Positions 1-9,571 of a stretch of 64,000 nucleotides of DNA are shown piece after piece. How positions within the stretch are numbered: the first letter of the stretch is position 1; every line of letters starts with the position of its first letter. This DNA is from Gammaproteobacteria bacterium (GTDB lineage: Bacteria; Pseudomonadota; Gammaproteobacteria; Pseudomonadales; Pseudomonadaceae), in NCBI GenBank assembly GCA_012728315.1, contig JAAYFI010000072.1, positions 1-64,000 of the forward strand. The letters run 5' to 3'. The position numbers and the translations under genes are program-made. The notes under the pieces are model-generated. The model was not told the DNA's origin and did not search any database. It saw only the letters and a program-made list of their open reading frames with translations.

Positions 1-1359
1 CGCTATAACTGCTGCGCTCATTTTCACCAAGGTAAAATTCAAGCGGTCTATAAAAAGCAATTCTTACCCACCGATCCAACCTCCTTTGCCCAGCGCTACT
101 TTACTGCGGGCAACGAGCCGCTGTGCATTGAAGTCAATCAAATTAAAATTGCTGTCGGGATAGGTATGGATGTGTGGCAGCCGGCCTTTATTGAACAAGC
201 CTGTGCAGCTCAAGCGAAAATGATCGTTAGCCTTAACGCTTCAACCTTTCACCGCAATAAACAAGCAGAACGCGAGCACATGCTCAGCCAAAACGCGCAA
301 CTGGCCGATATGCCGATCCTTTACACCAGTCAAGTCGGCGCTCAAGATGATTTGATTTTTGACGGTGGCAGCTGCGCGGTCGATGCGCAAGGCAACTTAC
401 AACAACGCGCACCAGCCTTTACTGAAGAACTCTGCGTAATTGAACTGCAATTTACCCGCTCCGACTGTTACATCGAGCGCGCAAATATTACTCCGCTACT
501 CAGCGATGAAGCGCGCATTTATCAAGCCTTGATGATGAGCCTGCGCAACTATGTTGAGCAAAATGGCTTTAACAGCGTGCTGCTGGGCTTATCTGGCGGC
601 ATTGACTCTGCCTTAGTGCTGGCCATTGCCGCCGATGCGTTAGGCGCAGACAAAGTGCAGGCAGTGATGATGCCCTACCATTACACCGCGCAAATCAGTC
701 AAGACGATGCCGCAGAGCAAGCGCGCACCATGGGCGTGCAGTATCAAAGCATCGGCATTGCCCCCATGGTTGCAGCTTTCACCCAAACTTTAGCCCCTGT
801 CTTTGCGGCAATGCCCGCCACGGCACATGACACTACTGAAGAAAACTTACAAGCACGCTGCCGCGGCAATGTATTAATGGCTTTATCCAATAAAAATGGC
901 GCCTTAGTGCTCACCACCAGCAATAAAAGCGAAACAGCAGTGGGCTACTCGACGCTATACGGCGATATGGTCGGCGGCTTTGCTCCACTCAAGGATGTTC
1001 CGAAAACGATGGTTTACCGCCTCGCGCGCTACCGCAATAGCTTAAGCCCTGTAATACCTGAGCGAGTGATTACGCGTGCGCCATCGGCTGAACTGTCGCC
1101 CAACCAGAAAGATTCAGATAGCTTGCCACCCTATGACATTTTGGATGAAGTGCTACGCCTGTATATCGAAGAAGATCAATCAGCCCAGGCCATTATTGCC
1201 CAAGGGTTTGATCAAGATAGGGTGATGCAGATTTTACGCTTAGTGGATATCAATGAGTATAAACGCCGCCAAGCAGCACTTGGCCCACGCATCAGCAAAC
1301 GCAGTTTTGGCGGTGATCGTCGCTACCCTGTGACCAATCACTGGCAACGTGGCGACTAA
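1..1359 (+). CDS. nadE: NAD synthetase with N-terminal nitrilase (glutaminase) domain, 5' end outside window
   Basis: The C-terminal part is an ATP-pyrophosphatase NAD synthetase that amidates deamido-NAD with ammonia, the last step of NAD synthesis. The PP-loop motif LGLSGGIDSA is visible and the C-terminus (FGGDRRYPVTNHW) is typical. The reading frame stays open back to base 1, so the gene is truncated by the window edge; the upstream codons encode a nitrilase-type glutaminase domain (for example YKKQFLP with the expected lysine, and RYF). Odd point: where fused synthetases have the catalytic cysteine in an ICEDLW-like motif, this protein reads IGMDVW (bases 160-177), so the cysteine is replaced by glycine. 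The glutaminase domain may therefore be inactive and the enzyme ammonia-dependent; that is inference. The synthetase assignment is strong. Confidence 0.9.
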   Translation, partial: RYNCCAHFHQGKIQAVYKKQFLPTDPTSFAQRYFTAGNEPLCIEVNQIKIAVGIGMDVWQPAFIEQACAAQAKMIVSLNASTFHRNKQAEREHMLSQNAQLADMPILYTSQVGAQDDLIFDGGSCAVDAQGNLQQRAPAFTEELCVIELQFTRSDCYIERANITPLLSDEARIYQALMMSLRNYVEQNGFNSVLLGLSGGIDSALVLAIAADALGADKVQAVMMPYHYTAQISQDDAAEQARTMGVQYQSIGIAPMVAAFTQTLAPVFAAMPATAHDTTEENLQARCRGNVLMALSNKNGALVLTTSNKSETAVGYSTLYGDMVGGFAPLKDVPKTMVYRLARYRNSLSPVIPERVITRAPSAELSPNQKDSDSLPPYDILDEVLRLYIEEDQSAQAIIAQGFDQDRVMQILRLVDINEYKRRQAALGPRISKRSFGGDRRYPVTNHWQRGD

Positions 1360-1379
1360 GAGGCGCTTCAGTGAGTACC

Positions 1380-1400
1380 GGCGCGTCATTTAGACGCGCC
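1380..1400. terminator. GC-rich hairpin between nadE and proB 3' ends
   Basis: An 8-bp perfect stem GGCGCGTC/GACGCGCC with a 5-base loop lies between the convergent ends of nadE and proB. No T-tract follows on either strand, so it is only a possible termination or 3'-end structure. A second inverted repeat (ACACAGCT...AGCTGTGT) follows at about 1414-1445. Confidence 0.35.
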
Positions 1401-1452
1401 AGGCTCAGGCAATCACACAGCTCGCTCCAATCCTGCGAAGCTGTGTATACCT

Positions 1453-2571
1453 TTACAGAGTGACTAAATTATCACGGTGAATTAATTCGGCTTCAGCCAT
1501 ATAACCTAAGATTTTGATAATGCTTTCTGAGCATTGCCCCATAATCTTAATGGCTTCTGCAGAGCTATAATTACTCAAGCCCCGCGCCACCTCAACGCCT
1601 TGCGCATCAACACAGACCACCATCTCACCACGCAAGAAGTTGCCCGTAACAGCCGTCACGCCAACCGGTAGCAAGCTCTTGTGATCGCGGGTTAAAGCCT
1701 GAACTGCACCCGCATCTAAAGTCAGAGTACCGCGGGTCTGTAGATGCCCAGCCAGCCACTGCTTGCGTGCGCCATCACGGCACTGCTCGGTGGTCAATAA
1801 AGTACCCAAGCGCTCACCGGCATGCAAACGATCTAAAACATGCTCGATGCGACCACCAACAATAACGGTATAAGCACCAGAGCGCGCCGCGAGACGTGCC
1901 GCGCGCAGCTTAGTTTGCATGCCACCACGCCCCAAAGTACCCGCACTGCCGCCGGCCACAGCATCGAGACTGGCATCATCGGCACGCGCCTCATAGATCA
2001 CTTGTGCATCGGGATTATTCCGCGGATCGGCATCGTACATACCATCACGATCCGTCAGAATCACCAGCAAATCGGCCTCAACGAGGTTAGCCACCAGCGC
2101 CGCTAAGGTATCGTTATCACCAAAACGAATTTCATCGGTGGCCACAGTGTCATTCTCATTGATCACAGGGATCACACCCAATTCCAACAAGGTGCGTAAT
2201 GTACTGCGTGCATTAAGGTAGCGCTTGCGATCCGATAGATCATCATGGGTTAACAGCACCTGGGCCGTGCGCTCATTGTGCTCAGCAAAGCTGCTTTCCC
2301 AAGCTTTAACTAAGCTCATTTGCCCCACCGCCGCAGCGGCTTGTAACTCATGAATGGCACTGGGCCGCTCCAGCCAGCCGAGACGACTCATGCCAGCGGC
2401 TACCGCGCCTGACGACACCAACACCAAGTCAATGCCTTGGCGACGCAGCGCCACCATTTGCTGCACCCAAATTGCCATGGCATTACGATCCAAGCCTCTG
2501 CCATCAGCTGTGAGCAGAGCACTGCCAATTTTCACCACCCAGCGCTGAGCGCCTGTCACCTTGTCGCGCAT
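1453..2571 (-). CDS. proB: glutamate 5-kinase
   Basis: ProB phosphorylates glutamate to gamma-glutamyl phosphate, the first step of proline synthesis, in the cytoplasm. The protein has the amino-acid kinase fold (N-terminal [41 protein letters not shown]) over roughly residues 1-255 and a C-terminal PUA domain, for 372 residues, as usual in the family. The longest frame opens with TTG at 2580; the ATG at 2571 is preferred because ProB proteins begin shortly before the VVKIGS strand. It lies directly downstream of obgE on the same strand, the order found in Pseudomonas, so the rplU-rpmA-obgE-proB group may be cotranscribed. Confidence 0.95.
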   Translation of the reverse strand: MRDKVTGAQRWVVKIGSALLTADGRGLDRNAMAIWVQQMVALRRQGIDLVLVSSGAVAAGMSRLGWLERPSAIHELQAAAAVGQMSLVKAWESSFAEHNERTAQVLLTHDDLSDRKRYLNARSTLRTLLELGVIPVINENDTVATDEIRFGDNDTLAALVANLVEADLLVILTDRDGMYDADPRNNPDAQVIYEARADDASLDAVAGGSAGTLGRGGMQTKLRAARLAARSGAYTVIVGGRIEHVLDRLHAGERLGTLLTTEQCRDGARKQWLAGHLQTRGTLTLDAGAVQALTRDHKSLLPVGVTAVTGNFLRGEMVVCVDAQGVEVARGLSNYSSAEAIKIMGQCSESIIKILGYMAEAELIHRDNLVTL

Positions 2572-2644
2572 GACACACAATCCTGTCGAAATTAAGTACC
2601 TATCGGCCAGTCAGCAGCGCAGTGATAACCGCGCTGCACGTTAC

Positions 2645-3943
<1,299 letters not shown>

Positions 3944-4094
3944 TTAGAAAACAAGGGCTATCCTATAGATAAGCGAGCTTTCGAGTACCGCACAACGCTG
4001 CAGATCGCGCACAGGCACTTTTGCAGAGGTTTCTTATAAATATATACGCAGGATACAACAAGCACGGCTAATCCGTCTTTACTGCCTGCACAAA

Positions 4095-4124
4095 CAAAAA
4101 AGCCCCGTCACAAGACAGGGCTTT
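4095..4124 (-). terminator. rho-independent terminator after rpmA
   Basis: On the minus strand AGCCCTGTC/GACGGGGCT forms a 9-bp stem (one G-T pair) with a short loop and is followed by TTTTTTG. It lies just downstream of rpmA and upstream of obgE, so it could limit read-through into obgE. Confidence 0.75.
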
Positions 4125-4139
4125 TCCGTGTAAAGTTGC

Positions 4140-4397
4140 TTAGGCGGAAACAACGCTAACGTAGCGACGTCCGAATGCACCTTTAACTTCAAATTTCAAC
4201 ACGCCTGCTTCTTTAGCAAACAAGGTGTGATCTTTGCCCATGCCCACATTAGGACCTGGGTGGAATTCTGTACCGCGCTGACGCACGATAATGTTCCCTG
4301 CTTTAACAGTTTGGCCGCCGTACATCTTAACGCCTAAGCGTTTAGCTTCCGAGTCGCGACCGTTACGAGTACTACCACCAGCTTTTTTCGTTGCCAT
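4140..4397 (-). CDS. rpmA: 50S ribosomal protein L27
   Basis: L27 is a 50S subunit protein near the peptidyl transferase centre. The 85-residue product has the typical N-terminus [20 protein letters not shown] and the GRRYVSV-type end. It is 40 bases downstream of rplU on the same strand, the universal rplU-rpmA pair. Length and sequence match the family exactly. Confidence 0.98.
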   Translation of the reverse strand: MATKKAGGSTRNGRDSEAKRLGVKMYGGQTVKAGNIIVRQRGTEFHPGPNVGMGKDHTLFAKEAGVLKFEVKGAFGRRYVSVVSA

Positions 4398-4437
4398 GAG
4401 ATCAACACTCCATCAATCAGTTTAGGGGCTCAGCCAA

Positions 4438-4749
4438 TTAAGCCTGAATACCAGTGATTTTAACTTCAGTGTACCACTGACGGTGGCCCTGACGCTTCAT
4501 GCTGTGCTTACGACGACGGAACTTGATAATAGTTACTTTATCGTGACGACCTTGGTCGATCACTTCAGCTGTCACTTTAGCACCGTCAACAACTGGCGCA
4601 CCGATTTTCACATCTTCGCCGTTGCCGATTAACAGAACGCGGTCAAACGAAATGGCTTCGCCGACGGGTACGTCCAGTTTTTCAATTTTCAAATATTCGC
4701 CTTCAGCGACTTTGTATTGCTTACCGCCAGTTACAATTACTGCGTACAT
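4438..4749 (-). CDS. rplU: 50S ribosomal protein L21
   Basis: L21 binds 23S rRNA in the 50S subunit. The 103-residue protein starts [14 protein letters not shown] and contains the [21 protein letters not shown] stretch typical of the family. The longest frame opens one codon upstream with GTG; the ATG at 4749 is preferred because GGAG lies at normal spacing and L21 begins MYAV. It heads the rplU-rpmA group and is divergent from ispB, as in other gammaproteobacteria. Confidence 0.98.
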   Translation of the reverse strand: MYAVIVTGGKQYKVAEGEYLKIEKLDVPVGEAISFDRVLLIGNGEDVKIGAPVVDGAKVTAEVIDQGRHDKVTIIKFRRRKHSMKRQGHRQWYTEVKITGIQA

Positions 4750-4994
4750 CACATTTCTCCGTTATTCCTGCTCACCCAACGTTTTATAAGAGTAAGTATC
4801 AGTTGGCATGGCTGCTGTATGCTGGATTAAGGCACACCGCAATTGCGTAAGGCAGGGAGTTGCCCAATTAAAAGTTCAGGGGTGCGAATTGTACGCACAG
4901 TTCACTATAGACGCAAGCACTGTATGCGTTCACCTTGACAGATAGGTGTGCGCCTCATAGCATGCTCAACAACCTTATTGGAGTACGCAGAGTC

Positions 4995-5963
4995 ATGCAA
5001 CCACAGGCTTTTTACCAGATCGTCGCTGAAGATTTTGCTGCAGTTGACCGTATCATCAAACAACAGCTGTCCTCACGCATCCCTTTGGTAGAAAAAATTG
5101 GCGATTACATTATTTCCGCAGGCGGCAAGCGCTTGCGCCCATTATTGGTGTTACTGGCCGGTAATGCGTTAGGCAAAAAAGACGACGATTTACTCCTATT
5201 AGCCGCAATTATTGAGTTTTTACATACCTCAACCTTGCTGCATGACGATGTGGTTGATAAGTCTGACCTGCGCCGCGGCCGCTCCACCGCTAATGCTAAA
5301 TGGGGCAATGCTCCGAGCGTCTTAGTGGGCGATTTTTTATATGCCCGTTCGTTTGAAATGATGGTGCGTCTAGGCTCCTTACCTGTGATGGAAATTATTT
5401 CACAAGCCACGCGCGTAATCGCCGAAGGTGAAGTACTGCAGTTAACTAAAGTGCGCGACGCCAGCACCACTGAAGCCACTTATATGGAAGTGATTCGCGG
5501 CAAGACCGCCATGCTATTTGAAGCCTCCACGCACAGCGCTGCAGTATTGGCCGGCGCAAGCGCTGCCGAAGCAGAAGCATTGCGAACCTTTGGCGATAAT
5601 TTAGGGATTGCTTTCCAACTGGTGGATGATCTTTTAGATTACCGTGGTGACGCTGAAACTTTAGGTAAAAACGTCGGCGATGATTTGGCCGAAGGCAAAC
5701 CCACTCTGCCTTTGATTGTCACTATGCGTGACGGTACTGCAGAGCAAGCCGCTCTGGTACGAACGGCTATTCAAAAAGGCGGCATTGAAGATCTGGCCGC
5801 AATCAGTGCAGCTGTCGAGGCCTCAGGCGCTCTGGATTATACCGCCAAGCAAGCTCAAGAGTACGCGCAGCGGGCCATTGCTTGTCTTAAAGACATTCCC
5901 GCCTCTGGTTATCGTGACGCCTTAATTGAGCTGGCACAGTTCGCGGTAGCACGCACGCAATAA
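4995..5963 (+). CDS. ispB: polyprenyl (octaprenyl-type) diphosphate synthase
   Basis: This trans-prenyltransferase makes the long isoprenoid side chain of ubiquinone by condensing isopentenyl diphosphate units. Both aspartate-rich motifs are present, LLHDDVVD and LVDDLLDYRGD, as are GGKRLRP and the GK..EGKPTLP segment. The start is placed at the ATG at 4995 (MQPQAFYQIVAEDF), which matches Pseudomonas IspB; the upstream extension from 4935 is unlike the family. The product is 322 residues. It is divergent from rplU, the usual context. The exact chain length of the product cannot be read from sequence. Confidence 0.94.
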   Translation: MQPQAFYQIVAEDFAAVDRIIKQQLSSRIPLVEKIGDYIISAGGKRLRPLLVLLAGNALGKKDDDLLLLAAIIEFLHTSTLLHDDVVDKSDLRRGRSTANAKWGNAPSVLVGDFLYARSFEMMVRLGSLPVMEIISQATRVIAEGEVLQLTKVRDASTTEATYMEVIRGKTAMLFEASTHSAAVLAGASAAEAEALRTFGDNLGIAFQLVDDLLDYRGDAETLGKNVGDDLAEGKPTLPLIVTMRDGTAEQAALVRTAIQKGGIEDLAAISAAVEASGALDYTAKQAQEYAQRAIACLKDIPASGYRDALIELAQFAVARTQ

Positions 5964-6155
5964 GCCCCTTATAAGCCCCTCGCCAAACCAATCAAGCAAT
6001 GCGCAGACTAAAAAGTGCGCATTGTAATTTTTGTCCGCCAAAGCCATAGACAAAAAGTTTTTTTCTTAAAAAGTCGTTTATAATTCCATTTCTAACTGCG
6101 GCATACCGCCACAACCTTGATACATCATCAAAAACTTTGCTATGGAAAATAACGC

Positions 6156-6569
6156 ATGAGCATTCTTAAAGAATTCAAAACATTTGCAGTCAAAGGCAAC
6201 GTCGTTGATATGGCTGTGGGTATTATTATTGGTGCGGCTTTTGGCAAAATTGTCAGCTCCTTTGTAGGTGACATTATTATGCCACCACTGGGTGTGTTGA
6301 TTGGAGGTGTTGATTTTAGCGATCTTGCGCTTACCCTAAAGGCAGCTGAAGGTGATTTACCTGCTGTGGTTTTGGCTTACGGTAAATTTATCCAAAGCGT
6401 TATAGATTTCTTAATTGTCGCTTTTGCTATCTTTATGGGTGTCAAAGTGATCAATCGTTTAAAGCGTGAAGAAGTTGCTGAAGAGGCGCCTGCTGCACCA
6501 CCTGCACCGAGCAATGAGGAAGTGTTGCTGAGTGAAATTCGTGATTTATTGAAGCAACAAAAACAATAA
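6156..6569 (+). CDS. mscL: large-conductance mechanosensitive channel
   Basis: MscL is an inner-membrane pentameric channel that opens under membrane tension to release solutes during osmotic downshock. The 137-residue protein has the conserved N-terminal helix [33 protein letters not shown], a second membrane helix ([21 protein letters not shown]) and the C-terminal cytoplasmic helix [12 protein letters not shown]. Length and motifs are typical. Its 3' end faces the first array of palindromic elements, which start about 50 bases after the stop codon. Confidence 0.96.
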   Translation: MSILKEFKTFAVKGNVVDMAVGIIIGAAFGKIVSSFVGDIIMPPLGVLIGGVDFSDLALTLKAAEGDLPAVVLAYGKFIQSVIDFLIVAFAIFMGVKVINRLKREEVAEEAPAAPPAPSNEEVLLSEIRDLLKQQKQ

Positions 6570-6619
6570 TCACATAAGTACCTAACGTGCTTCGCAGACC
6601 ATCCCCTGATGGTCAACGC

Positions 6620-6718
6620 GTGCCACGCGGGCGCTGTGATAAGTGGAGCCAGGGATGGCGCAACGCCCGAATTGCGTCAGGATGACGCATTGAGGGAAAA
6701 ACAGCATTCGCGTGGTAC
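6620..6718 (+). repeat. modular palindromic element, type A copy 1
   Basis: An outer 18-base imperfect stem (GTGCCACGCGGGCGCTGT with ACAGCATTCGCGTGGTAC) encloses two small hairpins: GCCA-GGGA-TGGC and TGCGTC-AGGAT-GACGCA. It is the first of nine related elements in the window. Type A is defined by a second hairpin followed by TTGAGGGA. It lies downstream of mscL. Confidence 0.85.
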
Positions 6719-6812
6719 GTCAGGCCACAGGACTACCTAATAGAACACACCACAGCGCTGTTTTCTTTACGAGATCAGTGCAAGTCAACCTGAAAATAAT
6801 TCAGTGCCTGTC

Positions 6813-6913
6813 GTGCTTCGAGGCACGTGTTCATCCGTCGATGAACCCATCCTGGGTTCAACTCCGGCGCTTCGCCATCCCTGGCTCCGCTCACCACACG
6901 CACCTCGAAGCAC
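6813..6913 (-). repeat. modular palindromic element, type B copy 1
   Basis: Read on the minus strand, the outer stem GTGCTTCGAGGTGCGTGT/ACACGTGCCTCGAAGCAC encloses GCCA-GGGA-TGGC and GAACCC-AGGAT-GGGTTC, followed by CATCGACGGAT. Type B shares the first hairpin and the flank CGCC with type A but has a different second stem with the same loop. Confidence 0.85.
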
Positions 6914-7029
6914 TGATTGACCTTCTGTGGTGTTATCACTTTCGCAGAAAGCTCACCTTTCACCACGCCCCATGCCATGCCGCTGCTTGATGCAGTAGCC
7001 CAGAAAACACCGCACTTAACTCCAGCCCC

Positions 7030-7132
7030 CACACCGCAGACACCTTCCAACACTGCAGACTCTCCTACACCGCAGATCCACGCTGCAGACCTTCCAACAC
7101 CCAGACCCACACCACAGACTCTCCAACACCTC
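7030..7132. repeat. degenerate C/A-rich tandem repeat
   Basis: About 100 bases between elements B1 and A2 consist of imperfect units built from ACACCGCAGA, CAGACTCTCC and CCTTCCAACAC (for example near 7032, 7055, 7068, 7085 and 7112). It separates two A-B pairs and is not coding-like. Confidence 0.6.
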
Positions 7133-7145
7133 CGATGGTCAACAA

Positions 7146-7244
7146 GTACCACGCGAGTGCTGTGACAAGTGAAGCCAGGGATGGCGTAACGCCCGAATTG
7201 CGTCAGGATGACGCATTGAGGGAAAAACAGCATTCGCGTGGTAC
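7146..7244 (+). repeat. modular palindromic element, type A copy 2
   Basis: The outer stem GTACCACGCGAGTGCTGT/ACAGCATTCGCGTGGTAC encloses GCCA-GGGA-TGGC and TGCGTC-AGGAT-GACGCA. With copy B2 it repeats the A1-B1 unit almost exactly, including the linker with CTACCTAATAGAACACACCAC. Confidence 0.85.
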
Positions 7245-7363
7245 GTCAGGCCACAGGACTACCTAATAGAACACACCACCGCACTGCTTAATAGAACACA
7301 CCACAGTGCTGCTTTCTTAACGAGATCAGTGCAAGTCAGCCTGTAAATAATTCAGTGCCTGTC

Positions 7364-7464
7364 GTGCTTCGAGGCACGTGTTCATCCGTCGATGAACCCA
7401 TCCTGGGTTCAACTCCGGCGCTCCGCCATCCTTGGCTGCGCTCACCACACGCACCTCGAAGCAC
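7364..7464 (-). repeat. modular palindromic element, type B copy 2
   Basis: On the minus strand the outer stem matches B1; the inner hairpins are GCCA-AGGA-TGGC (loop changed from GGGA to AGGA) and GAACCC-AGGAT-GGGTTC. It ends about 60 bases before the fpr-like gene stop codon, so the array fills the space between the convergent mscL and fpr 3' ends. Confidence 0.85.
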
Positions 7465-7522
7465 TGATTGACCTTCTGCCGTGTAAGCACTTTCGCAGCA
7501 AAAACAATCTCCACTTACCAAC

Positions 7523-8299
7523 TTACCAATAATTCTCAACAGCCACCGCCCCCGGCCTACGCGTCAGAGACAACTGCATATCACGCTGCTGCAACAACAT
7601 ACGACAATCTTCAACCATCTCTGGATTACCACAGAGCAACACACGCGAGTTTTCTGCCTCCACCGGCACACCTACATGCTGCTCCAGCTCACCCGTACTC
7701 AATAAATCCGTAATCCGCGCACCCAGACATCCAGCCACCGCCTCACGCGTCACCACCGGTACAAAAGTAAACTTATCAGCATATGGCGCCACATAATCAC
7801 GGGTGACAATCTCATCCAATAAATCCCGATAGGCCAGCTCATCTACAGAGCGCACGCTATACACTAAAATAATACGCTCAAATCGCTGCCACACCTCAAA
7901 ATCCTGCAACATCGACAAAAAAGGCGCCACCCCCGTCCCCGTCGACAGCAACCACAAATATCGACCATCAACAAAACGATCTAAAGTCAAAAAACCATGC
8001 GCGAGCTTCTCAATTAAAATCTCATCACCGACCTTAAGCTGACTCAGCTCACTGGTAAACTCACCCCCAGGGACAACAATCGAGAAAAACTCCAGAAACT
8101 CATCAAAAGGACTGGACACCATCGAATAGCCGCGCCAAACAATAGCGCCACTGGCTTTACGCACACCAAGACGCGCAAATTGCCCCGCAGTAAAACGAAA
8201 TCCCGCATCCCGGGTACAACGAAAACTAAACAAGCTAGGCGTCCAGGTATGCAAGTGCGTAATCCTTTGCCGGGTGAACTTTTCTTGCACTGCGTTCAT
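7523..8299 (-). CDS. fpr: ferredoxin--NADP reductase (Fpr type)
   Basis: This soluble flavoprotein likely transfers electrons between NADPH and ferredoxin or flavodoxin. The 258-residue protein has an FAD-binding barrel with RGYSMVSSP (FAD contact, RxYS motif) and a NADP domain with LLSTGTGVAPFLSMLQD and LVYSVRSVDELAYRD, closely following Pseudomonas Fpr. It ends VAVENYW, an aromatic C-terminus typical of these reductases. The start at 8299 has GAGGTG four bases upstream; an upstream ATG at 8311 overlaps that ribosome binding site and is rejected. It differs from the best-known Fpr in the middle region, so it may be a paralogue. Confidence 0.88.
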   Translation of the reverse strand: MNAVQEKFTRQRITHLHTWTPSLFSFRCTRDAGFRFTAGQFARLGVRKASGAIVWRGYSMVSSPFDEFLEFFSIVVPGGEFTSELSQLKVGDEILIEKLAHGFLTLDRFVDGRYLWLLSTGTGVAPFLSMLQDFEVWQRFERIILVYSVRSVDELAYRDLLDEIVTRDYVAPYADKFTFVPVVTREAVAGCLGARITDLLSTGELEQHVGVPVEAENSRVLLCGNPEMVEDCRMLLQQRDMQLSLTRRPGAVAVENYW

Positions 8300-8370
8300 A
8301 CTGCACCTCATTAATCAACAGACACCCTATTCATACGCCACTTTTGGCCAAATAAACACCTGCGAACTCT

Positions 8371-9495
8371 ATGCCTATATTGAACACGCCTTTTGCCCAA
8401 CTGGATTTATTACGCTATCCAGAACAGCACAACAGCCCATTACAAGCCTTTGATGCTGCCGATGAATACTTGCTCAAACACCTCGACAGCTGCGAGTTAC
8501 CTCGCCACGCGCGCCTACTCATACTCAACGACAGCTTCGGGGCACTCGCAGCCAGTTTAGCTACACATATGCATGTGCACAGCAGTGGTGATTCATTTTT
8601 AGCCCATCAAGCCTTGCGCAATAATCTTGATCATAATCAACTCAGCCAAGACGGGATCGAGATCCTCCAATCCGATCAGCCTTTTAACGGCCCCTATGAC
8701 TGTGTAGTGATTCGTATACCCAAAATATTGGCTCTATTAGAAGAGCAACTGATTCGCCTACACAGCCACATCAATAGCAAGACGTTGATCGTGGCGGCTG
8801 GAATGATCAAGCATCTACCACGCTCGGCTGGTGACCTTTTGCAGCGTTATATTGGCCCTGTGCAAGCCAGTCTGGCTGAGAAAAAAGCACGTCTACTCTT
8901 TGTCAGCCCTGAAGACAAACCACGGCCGCATTCACCCTATCCAAGCGTCTATCAGCTGGAAAAACCACAGCTGAGCTTGCGCAATCACGCAGGTGTGTTT
9001 TGCCGTGAAGCCTTAGATATTGGCACGCGCTTCTTTCTGCCGCACCTTCCGCAAGACTTAGGGACAGCGCAAGTGGCGGACCTCGGCTGCGGCAATGGAG
9101 TGATCGGCATTGTCTGCGCGCTTAACAACCCTCACGCGCAGCTGCGTATGGTGGACGAGTCGTATATGGCCATTCAATCGGCCCAAGAAAACTGGAAAAA
9201 TGCCTTAGGCGAACGCCCAGTGTGCATTTACGCCGGTGATGGCCTTGCCGCCGAACAGCCCAACTCGCTGGACCTGGTCCTGTGCAATCCTCCGTTTCAC
9301 CAGCAACAAGTGGTCGGTGACTTTTTAGCCCGGCGGATGTTTCAACAAAGTCAGCGCGCCCTGAAAAAAGGCGGTGAGCTATGGATTGTTGGCAATCGTC
9401 ACCTTGGCTATCACATCACCCTAAGACGTATGTTTAGCGATGTTAAACAGATCGCAGCCAATGCCAAGTTTGTGATTTTTAAAGCCACTAAGTAA
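8371..9495 (+). CDS. rlmG: 23S rRNA (guanine-N2)-methyltransferase RlmG
   Basis: RlmG methylates G1835 (E. coli numbering) of 23S rRNA using S-adenosylmethionine. The 374-residue protein has a degenerate N-terminal methyltransferase-like half (LLILNDSFGALAASLA) and a catalytic C-terminal half with VADLGCGNGVIGI (SAM loop) and the catalytic NPPFHQQ motif near residue 311. Length and the NRHLGYH segment fit RlmG better than the shorter RsmC. It is divergently placed from the fpr-like gene with a 71-base spacer. Confidence 0.92.
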   Translation: MPILNTPFAQLDLLRYPEQHNSPLQAFDAADEYLLKHLDSCELPRHARLLILNDSFGALAASLATHMHVHSSGDSFLAHQALRNNLDHNQLSQDGIEILQSDQPFNGPYDCVVIRIPKILALLEEQLIRLHSHINSKTLIVAAGMIKHLPRSAGDLLQRYIGPVQASLAEKKARLLFVSPEDKPRPHSPYPSVYQLEKPQLSLRNHAGVFCREALDIGTRFFLPHLPQDLGTAQVADLGCGNGVIGIVCALNNPHAQLRMVDESYMAIQSAQENWKNALGERPVCIYAGDGLAAEQPNSLDLVLCNPPFHQQQVVGDFLARRMFQQSQRALKKGGELWIVGNRHLGYHITLRRMFSDVKQIAANAKFVIFKATK

Positions 9496-9515
9496 AACAC
9501 GCAGCCCTGCAATAA

Positions 9516-9551
9516 AAACTGCCAGCCTTATGATGAATACGCTGGCAGTTT
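9516..9551. terminator. bidirectional terminator between rlmG and the M48 protease gene
   Basis: AAACTGCCAGC/GCTGGCAGTTT forms an 11-bp perfect stem with a 14-base loop between two convergent genes; A and T ends on both sides allow function in both directions. Confidence 0.75.
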
Positions 9552-9571
9552 CAATTCCGCAAGACAAAAAC

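Noticed and set aside
6620-7464. The repeated palindromic elements as a CRISPR array
   Set aside because: Repeat units are about 100 bp, differ from each other, alternate in orientation and lack uniform spacers; there are no cas genes.
6775-7539. Open frames of 60-150 codons inside the first array (for example the ones ending near 6775 and 7326 with a shared CLEARQALNY peptide)
   Set aside because: The shared peptide comes from the repeated DNA itself; the frames run through hairpins and a tandem repeat and have no ribosome binding sites.
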